From: Gammaproteobacteria bacterium
Lineage (GTDB): Bacteria > Pseudomonadota > Gammaproteobacteria > Steroidobacterales > Steroidobacteraceae
NCBI GenBank assembly: GCA_016707425.1
Contig: JADJHU010000003.1
Coordinates: forward strand, 220,320 to 284,319
Direction: 5' to 3'
Length of the DNA stretch: 64,000 nucleotides
Below are positions 1 to 7,052 of this stretch, piece by piece (the stretch's first letter is position 1; each line of letters opens with the position of its first letter). The notes beneath the pieces were generated by a model. That model had not been told where the DNA came from and made no database searches. It was given only the letters and a program-made list of their open reading frames with translations. Both the position numbers and the translations under genes were made by a program.

Positions 1-179
1 GCGAGGCAGCCGCCCGTGAGCCGCAGAATGCGCGCTTTGCCTATGTCTACGCGGTGGCGCTTCAGGAGGCCGGTCGACGCGACGAGGCCATCGCGGTACT
101 GCGCGCAGCCCTGCGGAGACATCCCGACGAAGCGGAGCTCGCTACGGCGCTCGAGACATTCACACGCTCCGGTCGATAG
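1..179 (+). CDS. C-terminal end of a TPR protein (5' end outside window)
   Basis: The third frame is open from the window edge and ends in TAG at 177-179. The last 58 residues form a typical TPR helix pair: NARFAYVYAVALQEAG, then RRDEAIAVLRAALRRHPDEAEL. Such tails occur at the end of long TPR proteins, including TPR-containing multihaem cytochromes, but no haem motif lies in the visible part, so the full architecture is unknown. The stop is followed by about 100 bases containing a small GC hairpin (ccgc-gatt-gcgg near 203) and no T-run. Confidence 0.7.
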   Translation, partial: EAAAREPQNARFAYVYAVALQEAGRRDEAIAVLRAALRRHPDEAELATALETFTRSGR

Positions 180-277
180 AGAACGATCCTCCGCTGCCGC
201 CAACCGCGATTGCGGCCCCTGACAAGGCGGGCAGACAATGCGTCTACACAAGAACAATCCATCAGCGGAGTCCGACC

Positions 278-973
278 ATGATCACCCGGAGCCTGCCCTC
301 AACCCGTTCCCTGTGGAGCGCCGCCTTCCTCGCCTGCGGGCTGTTCTGCGCCGCAGCGGCGCCCTCGGCGGACAAGATCCGCATCGGCATCGTGATGCCC
401 AAGGCCCAGCTCGGCCAGGGCGCAGGCGGCGCCGACGTCGCCGAGCCGGTACGCCAGACCCTCATCGCCTATCTCAGCGGACCCGCCACCGAACTCGTGC
501 CCCTGCAGGCACGCATTCCCATCCAGGCGAACACCGAGGCCCAGCAGGCGGGCTGCCAGTACGTGCTCTACACCTCGGTAACCCACAAGAAGGGTGGCGG
601 AGGCGCCGGCTTCGGCAGGCTGATGGGTGCCGTCGCGCCCATGGCCGGCATGGTGCCAGGACTCGGTGGGTTGGGCGGCAGCGCCGGCGCCATGGTCGCC
701 TCGCAGGCCGCGGCGGTCGCTGCGAGTGCCGCGGCCCAGGCCCAGGCGCAGCAGGCCCAGGAACAGGCCATGGCGGCGCTCACCAATGCGTCACAGAGCC
801 AGATCAGGAAGGGCGATCAGATCACGCTCGAATACAAGCTGCAGAAGCCAAGCGAAGCCAAGGCAGCGATGGAGAAGACCGGCAAGGCGAAGGCAACGCA
901 GGACGGCGAGGATCTGCTGTCGCCGCTCATCGAGGCAGCCGCGACCGAGGTGCTGACGGCTGCGACGAAGTAG
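278..973 (+). CDS. Secreted protein of unknown function, Gly/Ala-rich centre
   Basis: 231 residues. GGAG stands about 8 nt before the ATG and fixes this start over a longer frame beginning at 238. Residues 1-28 are a Sec signal peptide ending in CAAAAPS. The next part begins KIRIGIVMPKAQLGQG and includes GCQYVLYTSV, which looks like a folded alpha/beta domain. Residues about 105-165 are rich in Gly and Ala (GLGGLGGSAGAM, then AASAAAQAQAQQAQEQAM), with GxxxG spacing that could insert in or associate with a membrane. I recognise no named family. Function is unknown; a periplasmic or membrane-associated location is inferred from the signal peptide. It converges on the gene ending at 998. Confidence 0.75.
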   Translation: MITRSLPSTRSLWSAAFLACGLFCAAAAPSADKIRIGIVMPKAQLGQGAGGADVAEPVRQTLIAYLSGPATELVPLQARIPIQANTEAQQAGCQYVLYTSVTHKKGGGGAGFGRLMGAVAPMAGMVPGLGGLGGSAGAMVASQAAAVAASAAAQAQAQQAQEQAMAALTNASQSQIRKGDQITLEYKLQKPSEAKAAMEKTGKAKATQDGEDLLSPLIEAAATEVLTAATK

Positions 974-975
974 CG

Positions 976-989
976 CCGCCTTCGGGCGG
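976..989. terminator. GC hairpin with TTCG loop between convergent genes
   Basis: A 5-bp stem, ccgcc/ggcgg, closes a TTCG tetraloop 3 nt after the stop of the upstream gene and 9 nt before the stop of the convergent one. UUCG-type loops are unusually stable and common in terminators. There is no U-tract on either side, so intrinsic termination is only plausible. Confidence 0.35.
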
Positions 990-997
990 ACCACAGT

Positions 998-1412
998 TCA
1001 CGGAAGCGGCCCGGCCGGCAATGGAAAGTCACCGAGCTGTGTCGGCCCGGTCTGCGCGACCGCTGGAGCCATGCCATCAAAGGTCACCGGACTCGGCTTG
1101 CCGTCGACCTCGATCTTCACCTGGCCATAGTCCGGCGCACGCGTGAAATAGGCTTCCACGGCGTATTTCGATCCGACGGGAATATCGACCAGAAGATCGA
1201 GCACCGCTCCAACCGCACCACCGCTCCAGAAGAGCTGCTCGCCGCCACTCCACGCGTTGCCGAAGCCACTCATGGATTGCACACGGACCTGGCCACCGGC
1301 GACTTGCACGGCATTCGCCTTCGCCAGCAATTTCGCGAACGCGGCGGCGCTCGTCGGTGATGCGACTCGGGCAGGTGCGCCTGATGCAGCCGGCTGCGAT
1401 GCTCACGCCCAC
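998..1412 (-). pseudogene. Frameshifted secreted lipoprotein-like gene
   Basis: The C-terminal 110 residues (LLAKANAVQVAGGQVRVQ... to ...DFPLPAGPLP, stop at 998-1000) form a beta-rich envelope-type domain with no ATG or GTG start in frame and only a TTG at 1330. Directly upstream, in a different frame (about 1370-1430), lies a good lipoprotein signal, LCVGVSIAAGC, with a lipobox cysteine. Joining the two by a one-base shift near 1385-1395 gives a Cys followed by SGAPARVASPTSAAAFAKLL, a normal linker after a lipobox. I infer a lipoprotein gene carrying a single-base indel, either real decay or a sequencing error. The initiation codon is not clear (GTG at 1412 is the nearest in the signal frame). 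Confidence 0.45.
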
Positions 1413-1494
1413 GCAGAGCGCAGCGGTGGCACGAGTGTACTCCTTCGAGTGTCATCTGCTAGTGTGCCGTCGGCGGCGATCCTGGGAGGGGCGC

Positions 1495-2154
1495 ATGACC
1501 GCAGCACCGGTGAGACACGTCACCTCAACGATCAGGGTCATCGCGTCGGATCGCGTACGGTACTTCACTCCAGCGACCCAGTTCTGGATGCTGCAGATCG
1601 CCCTCCCCGCAGCGGGGCTCGGTCTCCTGATCGCAGGCCATTCGCTCGGCTGGCCGCGACTGATGAGCACAGGGGTATTCGTGCTCGGCGCGACCGGCGT
1701 CGCAGCCGGTGGGGCCTGCATGCTCCTGCGCCGCATCACCTTCGCGCGCCGCGGCTGGGGATTCGAGCTTTGGGTATGGCACGGAACGGCAGCCGTATTC
1801 ATCGGCGCGGCCTTCGCAGTGCTCGGTAGCGCGCTCGCCGCCACGGCGCTCATGCATCTCGGCGGCACCGAGCTCATGGAGATCGGCGCGCGTTTCCGCG
1901 CCAGACCGGGCTTGCTGCTCGTCCCTGTGGGACTCGCGCTCCTGCTCGGCGGCATCGGCGCATTCATCGGATTCCGCAACGCGGGAGAAATGGGTCGTGG
2001 TGAGATCTGGAACTTCGTGCTGAGCGTCCCGGATCGCCTCGCGGGAGCGATCCTGATCGTGATCGGCGCAGCCGCTCTGATCGTGGGCCTCTGGGAGATG
2101 GGTGCCGAGGCAAGCTTTGATCGATGGGTCGGCGAGAGGATCGCGCACCCCTGA
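1495..2154 (+). CDS. Integral membrane protein, five predicted helices, unknown function
   Basis: 219 residues starting at an ATG preceded by GGGAGGGG 3-4 nt upstream; an ATG at 1357 in the same frame would add a basic, unlikely segment. Hydrophobic segments lie at about residues 31-54, 61-84, 96-120, 137-160 and 178-198, rich in Gly and Ala (for example LLLVPVGLALLLGGIGAF). Loops are short and I see no catalytic motif. The N-terminus is cytoplasmic and Arg-rich. I do not recognise the family. It lies between a divergent broken lipoprotein gene and a downstream hypothetical gene. Confidence 0.75.
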   Translation: MTAAPVRHVTSTIRVIASDRVRYFTPATQFWMLQIALPAAGLGLLIAGHSLGWPRLMSTGVFVLGATGVAAGGACMLLRRITFARRGWGFELWVWHGTAAVFIGAAFAVLGSALAATALMHLGGTELMEIGARFRARPGLLLVPVGLALLLGGIGAFIGFRNAGEMGRGEIWNFVLSVPDRLAGAILIVIGAAALIVGLWEMGAEASFDRWVGERIAHP

Positions 2155-2256
2155 TGACACCGACCGCTCTTCGCATGACGCCTCATGTGCCCTCGTGCTG
2201 TGGCTGCCCGTTTCCGCAGCGCTCTGGACGGCCACACGGTCAGGGAGGACGCGCCG

Positions 2257-2880
2257 ATGGGCTCTTTCGGCAGCGACTGGAGCCATGACGCTCAGCTCTT
2301 CCGGACGGGAGCGACGACCAGCGTCACGCTGGATCCCACGATCGACGTGCCCGTCCCGGGCCCCACGACCATCGTCCTGAGCCACCCGAAGTCGATCCCG
2401 GTGCCGGTGACGCCCGCCTTCCCGCCGGATGCCTGGGCAAAGGTGTACCCATTCGGGAATCCGGGTGACAAGTGCCGGACGACGCCGTCCATCTCCGGCT
2501 CGCTGCCGCCGCCACCCGGATCGCCCGCAGCCGAAAAGGCTCACGAGCAGTGTCTGCAGAAGGCCTGGACGGCGCACAATTCGAAGATGCAGCTGGCGCA
2601 GGATCTGTTCAGGAAATGGACTGCGAAATACACGCAGGGGGCGATGCGATGTCTGAACGCTCATCGTGCCTGCTCTGGCCTCGAACGTCGCTCCGGTGCC
2701 ACACTGCGGATCGACAACGGCTCAGGTAAAGTGACCCGGATGAGCGCGATCGGCATCACGCCCGACATGATCGACATCGTCAGCCACCTCACCGTGGCGC
2801 TGCTGATGCTGGTCACGATGTACCAGTCGGGCTGGTTCCCGGCCGACGGCGAGGACATCGTGCGCATCGACCCGACGTAA
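2257..2880 (+). CDS. Hypothetical protein, Pro-rich with a C-terminal hydrophobic segment
   Basis: 207 residues. The ATG is preceded by GGGAGG with 8 nt spacing, which favours it over an in-frame ATG at 2185. Residues about 20-95 are Pro/Thr-rich with repeated short valine-proline patches, residues 95-160 are charged and contain four cysteines, and residues about 170-190 are hydrophobic (LTVALLMLVTMY). No signal peptide is visible. It ends 29 nt before the response regulator and could share its transcript. I recognise no family; the reading frame is supported mainly by the ribosome binding site and the plausible hydrophobic tail. Confidence 0.45.
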   Translation: MGSFGSDWSHDAQLFRTGATTSVTLDPTIDVPVPGPTTIVLSHPKSIPVPVTPAFPPDAWAKVYPFGNPGDKCRTTPSISGSLPPPPGSPAAEKAHEQCLQKAWTAHNSKMQLAQDLFRKWTAKYTQGAMRCLNAHRACSGLERRSGATLRIDNGSGKVTRMSAIGITPDMIDIVSHLTVALLMLVTMYQSGWFPADGEDIVRIDPT

Positions 2881-2909
2881 GATCGCGCGGACAGCGCCGA
2901 GCATCGCCG

Positions 2910-3587
2910 ATGCACATCCTGCTGATCGAAGACGATGCAGAGGCCGCGCGCCACGTCGCGAATGGCCTGCGCGAGAGCGGCTACAGCTGCGAGCTCGCGG
3001 CCGACGGGCGCGAGGGGCTGTACCGGGCAACGGAGGGCCGCTACGATCTGATCATCGCCGATCGCATGCTGCCGCAGCTCGACGGGCTCTCGGTGATCGC
3101 CACGCTGCGCGAGCGCGGCATCTCCACGCCCGTGCTCATCCTGAGCGCGCTGGGCACCGTGGATGACCGCGTCAGGGGCCTGCGGGCCGGCGGCGACGAC
3201 TATCTCACCAAGCCGTTTGCCTTCTCGGAGCTGCTTGCGAGAATCGAGGCGCTCCTGCGCCGCCGCCCGACGACCTCCGGGGTGACGCAGCTGCGTGTCG
3301 CGGATCTCGAGCTCGATCTTCTCGCGCGTCGGGTGCGCCGCGCTGACCGGGACATCGAGCTCACGGCCAAGGAGTTCCAGCTCCTCGAATTCCTGATGCG
3401 CCATGCCGGGCAGGTCGTCACACGCACCATGTTGCTCGAGGGCGTGTGGGACCTGCATTTCGATCCGCAGACCAACCTCATCGACGTACACATGAGCCGG
3501 CTGCGCCAGGCGGTCGACCGCGGCTTCGACCCGCCCCTGATCCACACGATCCGGGGAGCCGGGTACACCCTGCGCAACGCGCCATGA
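2910..3587 (+). CDS. OmpR/PhoB-family response regulator
   Basis: 225 residues, the normal length. The receiver domain occupies residues 1-115, with acidic residues in LLIEDD (positions 7-9), phosphoacceptor Asp51 in ADRMLPQLDG, and Lys101 in DYLTKPF. A winged-helix DNA-binding domain follows (about 125-222: LTAKEFQLLEFLMRH, then IHTIRGAGYTL). The subtype looks like the CusR/CzcR/QseB group, but the signal cannot be read from sequence. The stop overlaps the start of the kinase gene by 4 bases (ATGA), so the pair is translationally coupled. Confidence 0.95.
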   Translation: MHILLIEDDAEAARHVANGLRESGYSCELAADGREGLYRATEGRYDLIIADRMLPQLDGLSVIATLRERGISTPVLILSALGTVDDRVRGLRAGGDDYLTKPFAFSELLARIEALLRRRPTTSGVTQLRVADLELDLLARRVRRADRDIELTAKEFQLLEFLMRHAGQVVTRTMLLEGVWDLHFDPQTNLIDVHMSRLRQAVDRGFDPPLIHTIRGAGYTLRNAP

Positions 3588-4957
3588 GCGCAGCGCTGCA
3601 GCCCTTCGGCACTGCGGCCTCACGGCTTGCGCTGGCGTATCTTGCGGTCTTCGTCGCGGGTGTGAGCCTGCTGCTCGGCGTAGGCTATCTGCTGACACAG
3701 GGCGAGCTCGAACGCGAGACGGACCTGGTGATCGAGAGCGAGCTTGAAGGCCTGCGCGACGAGTACCAGCTCGATGGCCTGGCCAGCCTGCAAGGCGCAC
3801 TCCAGCTCCGCAGCGACAGCTGGGGTCGCCTCGGTGCCGTCTACCTGCTCACGGATCCCTCCCTCAAACGCCTGGGGGGCAATCTCACCACGTGGCCCCT
3901 CCAGGGGCGGCCGCCCGGGAAATGGGTGGAATTCGCGCTCGTCGCACAGGGCGAGGACGAAGATCTCATCCAGCACCCCGTTCGAGCGGCAACCCACGAT
4001 CTCGGTGGTGGCTACATGCTGCTCGTGGGCACGGATCTCAACCAGCAGCGGCGGTTCTTCGCGAGGTTCAGGGCAGCCGCACTCTGGGGGATCGGCCTCA
4101 CGACCCTGCTGGCCGCAGGGATCGGCTATCGCTTCGCCCGACGCATCGGTGCGCGGGTGAGCGGCGTCGCGCAGACCTGCGAGAGCATCGTCGAGGGCGA
4201 TCTCGCGCGACGTCTGAGTGTCGAGGGCTCTGGCGACGAGTTCGATCAGCTCGCGCACGCGGTCAACCTGATGCTCGATCGCCTCGAGCAGCAGTCCCGC
4301 ACGCTGCGAGCCACCTTCGACAGCACCGCCCACGATCTGCGTGCACCACTGCACCGGCTGCGCATGCGGCTCGAGGAGATGCTGCGGGCGCCGCCAACGA
4401 CACCCGAGCGCATCCTGCCCGCGTTGAATGATGTCGATCGGGTGCAACGGACACTGACTGTGCTCATGCAGATCGCACAGGCGACCTCGGGTACGCCACC
4501 AACCGAAGCAGCGTCAGTCGATCTCGACGCACTGGCTCGCGAGCTCATCGAGCTCTATGAGCCCGAGGGTCGCGCGCGAGAGCTGCGGATCTCGCTGCGC
4601 TCTGCCGGATCGGCGGGCGTACGCGGCAGCCGGCAGCTGCTGGCGCAGCTGCTCGCCAATCTGCTCGAGAATTCGCTGAAATACGTGCCACCGGGCGGCG
4701 AAGTGATCGTGTCCGTGAGCCGCGAGAATCAGCGTGTGCGCCTGGTCGTCGCGGACAATGGCCCCGGCATCCCTTCCGCGAACCGCGAACGCATCCTGCA
4801 GCCCTTCGAGCGCCTCGACCGTGACGCCAGTCAGCCCGGTTCAGGGCTCGGCCTCAGTCTGGCCGCCGCCGTGGCCCGCCTGCACCGCGGCAGGCTCACC
4901 ATCGAAGACAACCTGCCGGGCCTGCGCGTGCTCTGCGACTTGCCGGCCGAGAACTGA
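3584..4957 (+). CDS. Two-component sensor histidine kinase
   Basis: 457 residues; the start overlaps the regulator's stop. Membrane helix 1 is at about 15-37, a periplasmic sensor of about 125 residues follows, helix 2 is at about 164-184, then a HAMP domain (GARVSGVAQTCESIVEGDL). The HisKA motif is STAHDLRAPLHRL with His250 as phosphorylation site. The ATPase domain has the N box NLLENSLKY, G1 DNGPGI and G2 GSGLGLSL. It phosphorylates the upstream regulator. The periplasmic domain shows no metal-binding cluster that would identify the stimulus. The gene ends at a hairpin. Confidence 0.95.
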   Translation: MSAALQPFGTAASRLALAYLAVFVAGVSLLLGVGYLLTQGELERETDLVIESELEGLRDEYQLDGLASLQGALQLRSDSWGRLGAVYLLTDPSLKRLGGNLTTWPLQGRPPGKWVEFALVAQGEDEDLIQHPVRAATHDLGGGYMLLVGTDLNQQRRFFARFRAAALWGIGLTTLLAAGIGYRFARRIGARVSGVAQTCESIVEGDLARRLSVEGSGDEFDQLAHAVNLMLDRLEQQSRTLRATFDSTAHDLRAPLHRLRMRLEEMLRAPPTTPERILPALNDVDRVQRTLTVLMQIAQATSGTPPTEAASVDLDALARELIELYEPEGRARELRISLRSAGSAGVRGSRQLLAQLLANLLENSLKYVPPGGEVIVSVSRENQRVRLVVADNGPGIPSANRERILQPFERLDRDASQPGSGLGLSLAAAVARLHRGRLTIEDNLPGLRVLCDLPAEN

Positions 4958-4970
4958 CCGCACACAGACA

Positions 4971-5002
4971 GCGGCGCCCCGACCCGGAGGCCGGAGCGCC
5001 GC
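4971..5002 (-). terminator. Strong hairpin between convergent kinase and PsiF genes
   Basis: An 11-bp stem, gcggcgccccg paired with cggagcgccgc (one mismatch on the plus strand, a G-U pair on the minus strand), with a 10-nt loop. The minus-strand transcript continues tgtctgtgtg, moderately U-rich, so it fits best as the terminator of the PsiF gene and may serve both directions. Confidence 0.55.
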
Positions 5003-5043
5003 ATCGTCGCTGCAAGTGCCCGCTTCTGGGACGGGCAGAAAGA

Positions 5044-5325
5044 TCAGGACGTCGCCTTGCCGGCTTCGCAGTCCTTCACGAACTTGTGGCGCTCCTTGCC
5101 CTTGAGCTTCCTGGCAGCAGCCTGCTCCCGGCACTGCTTGGCCATTTCCTTGGCTGTCTCATGGCTGGCACCGGAGGCCTCGGCCGCCGACCTGGCGGGC
5201 GGTGCAGGCTGCGCGGCGGCCGGCTTGGTGGCCGTGGCAGGCGCAGGAGCCGTCCCGCCGGATGCGGCAAATGCCGCGGTGGAACACAGCAGACCCGCGA
5301 TTGCGAGCGTGGAGAGAACTTTCAT
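5044..5325 (-). CDS. PsiF-repeat periplasmic protein
   Basis: 93 residues. A Sec signal peptide (1-21, ending AAFA) is followed by an Ala/Pro linker (22-45) and one PsiF repeat (about 66-90: AKQCREQAAARKLKG, then ERHKFVKDC, two cysteines 21 residues apart). Classical PsiF proteins carry two such repeats; this one has one. The family was named for phosphate-starvation induction in Escherichia coli, but its biochemical role is unknown. GAGG lies about 10 nt before the ATG. It is divergent from the methyltransferase gene. Confidence 0.85.
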   Translation of the reverse strand: MKVLSTLAIAGLLCSTAAFAASGGTAPAPATATKPAAAQPAPPARSAAEASGASHETAKEMAKQCREQAAARKLKGKERHKFVKDCEAGKATS

Positions 5326-5424
5326 GAGCCGTACCTCGTATGATCTGTGTAGGGTGCGCGCTGCGTCTCAGACAGCGCACGGGCAGTCTAGGCAACCCCG
5401 GCTCTCATGAAGATTACGCACCGA

Positions 5425-5438
5425 TTAAGTATTCTTAA
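5425..5438. promoter_or_regulatory. TTAAG-TATT-CTTAA inverted repeat overlapping a -10 element
   Basis: In a locally AT-rich patch, TTAAG-TATT-CTTAA is a perfect inverted repeat. It contains TATTCT (5430-5435), a sigma70-like -10 hexamer whose end lies 6 nt before the ATG at 5442, so the methyltransferase mRNA could start at its ATG. The repeat would let a dimeric regulator cover this promoter. On the other strand, ttaaga-N16-taatct could serve the PsiF gene. Regulator unknown. Confidence 0.4.
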
Positions 5439-5441
5439 CCG

Positions 5442-6056
5442 ATGAGCAACCTCGGCACCTGCATCCGATCCGCACTTCAGGACTGGGCCATGGGACAGAT
5501 GGACGAGTATCGTCCTGCCGCCCTGGAGACAGCGTACGGCCGCGTCCTCGAAGTGGGTTTCGGTACGGCGCGGAATCTCACGCATTACCCGCCGGGCGTG
5601 AGCTCGCTGGCGGGCGTCGATCCCCTGCCGGCAGCGAGTGCGCGCGTACAGGCGCGCATGCGCGCCGCGCCGTTCCCGGTCGAGCATCATGCGCTGCGTG
5701 CCGACGGCGCACTCCCCTTCGACACCTGCTCCTTCGATACCATCGTGACGACCTGGACGCTGTGCTCGATCCCCGAGCCGCTGCGCGCGCTCGCGGAGAT
5801 GCGGCGCGTGCTCCGCCCGGGAGGCCGGTTTCTGTTCATCGAGCACGGTCGCAGCGAGCGCCCCGCGACAGCACGCTGGCAGGACCGCCTGAATCCGCTC
5901 TGGGTGCGCGTTGCGGGCGGGTGCAACATGAACCGCGCGATCGAATCCCTGGTGCAGGAAGGCGGCTTCGAGCTCACCGCCTGTCGGCGCTTTCTCGGCA
6001 AGGGGCCCCGCGTGCTAGCCACGCTCTTCCAGGGAATCGCGCTGCGTCGCGACTGA
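5442..6056 (+). CDS. Class I SAM-dependent methyltransferase (UbiE/METTL7-like)
   Basis: 204 residues. Motif I, VLEVGFGTARN, binds SAM; the acidic residue after strand 2 is in VDPLP; motif III is RPGGRFLFIEHGRS. The C-terminal GCNMNRAIE-type stretch is typical of the small methyltransferases related to METTL7/UbiE. It is complete, cytoplasmic and of usual length. The substrate cannot be told from sequence. No Shine-Dalgarno sequence precedes the ATG, while a -10-like TATTCT ends 6 nt upstream, which suggests leaderless translation. Confidence 0.9.
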   Translation: MSNLGTCIRSALQDWAMGQMDEYRPAALETAYGRVLEVGFGTARNLTHYPPGVSSLAGVDPLPAASARVQARMRAAPFPVEHHALRADGALPFDTCSFDTIVTTWTLCSIPEPLRALAEMRRVLRPGGRFLFIEHGRSERPATARWQDRLNPLWVRVAGGCNMNRAIESLVQEGGFELTACRRFLGKGPRVLATLFQGIALRRD

Positions 6057-6105
6057 GAAGCCGGCTCGTCGCACCGAGTCCGTCTTCGCCGACCGCTCTG
6101 CGCGG

Positions 6106-6969
6106 CTATTCGCCCGCGTCCATGATCTCGGGGTGCGCATACGGCGGCACGACCGGCACCGGCAGCCGTTCGCGCCCGTCGAGCGTGTAGACAGGCACGG
6201 CGAGGTGGCGCACGTAGTTCAGACTGTGGACGACGAGGCCGGTGCGCTCCGCAGCCGGGAGGTGACAGAGCTCGATCATCGCCTCGGCCATGTACTCCAC
6301 GGGTTCGCTCGGATACTCGTCGGGAATATAGCGGGCGGCAGACAGGGTGCGGATGGCGGTGCTCGGCGCCACGAGGTTTACGGCGATGCCCTCGTGCTGC
6401 AGCTCCGCGGCCAGCCCCTGCGTGAGCCGCGCCAGCGCTGCCTTGACCGCGGCGTAGACACTCGCACCACCATGGATCGAGAACTCATCGTAGGGCTTCA
6501 GCGGCCTCTGCGCCGTCACGGAGCCGACGTTCACGATCCACCCGGCACCCTGGGCGCGCATCACCGGAATCGCCGCGCGCGCCAGCCTGAAGGGCACGAT
6601 GAAGTAATGTCGGAGCGTCCTCCCGAAAGACTCGTCGGACAGCTTTTCGACCGTCGCGTACTCCGCCACACCGGCGTTGTTGACGAGAATGTCCAGGCGC
6701 CCGGCGGCCTCCAGCGCACGGGGAATGAGGGATGCGACGTCTGCGTCGCTCTCGATGTCCGCACGCAGTGGGATCGCGCGTCCGCCCGCCTGCGTAATCT
6801 GTCCGACGGTTTCAGTCAGCGTCCCCGCATGGTCGACCGGCACCTCGAGGCTGCGGGCCGTGACGATCACGGTTGCCCCGGCACGTGCGAGGCGCTGCGC
6901 GCAGGCACGACCGATACCGCGGCTGGCCCCGGTCACGAGCGCGACCTTCCCGGACAGCGAAACAGGCAT
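6106..6969 (-). CDS. Short-chain dehydrogenase/reductase
   Basis: 287 residues. The ATG at 6969 follows GAGG at 4-5 nt; a GTG 9 nt upstream is less likely. The Rossmann motif TGASRGIG (13-20), NNAG (97-100) and active-site Y172-xxx-K176 are present. The catalytic Ser is probably Ser150, with an insertion of about nine residues before Tyr. An NAD(P)-dependent alcohol/ketone oxidoreductase is inferred. It is the last gene of the long minus-strand catabolic set, 83 nt after the TonB receptor, and could oxidise a hydroxyl on the imported substrate. Confidence 0.9.
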   Translation of the reverse strand: MPVSLSGKVALVTGASRGIGRACAQRLARAGATVIVTARSLEVPVDHAGTLTETVGQITQAGGRAIPLRADIESDADVASLIPRALEAAGRLDILVNNAGVAEYATVEKLSDESFGRTLRHYFIVPFRLARAAIPVMRAQGAGWIVNVGSVTAQRPLKPYDEFSIHGGASVYAAVKAALARLTQGLAAELQHEGIAVNLVAPSTAIRTLSAARYIPDEYPSEPVEYMAEAMIELCHLPAAERTGLVVHSLNYVRHLAVPVYTLDGRERLPVPVVPPYAHPEIMDAGE

Positions 6970-7052
6970 GTTCCTCACGCGAATGCCACGGACGCGAGCC
7001 GCTCACGATCCGCTGGCCGGGGTGCGTCCCTGCGCCCCGGCCCCGCGGGCTT

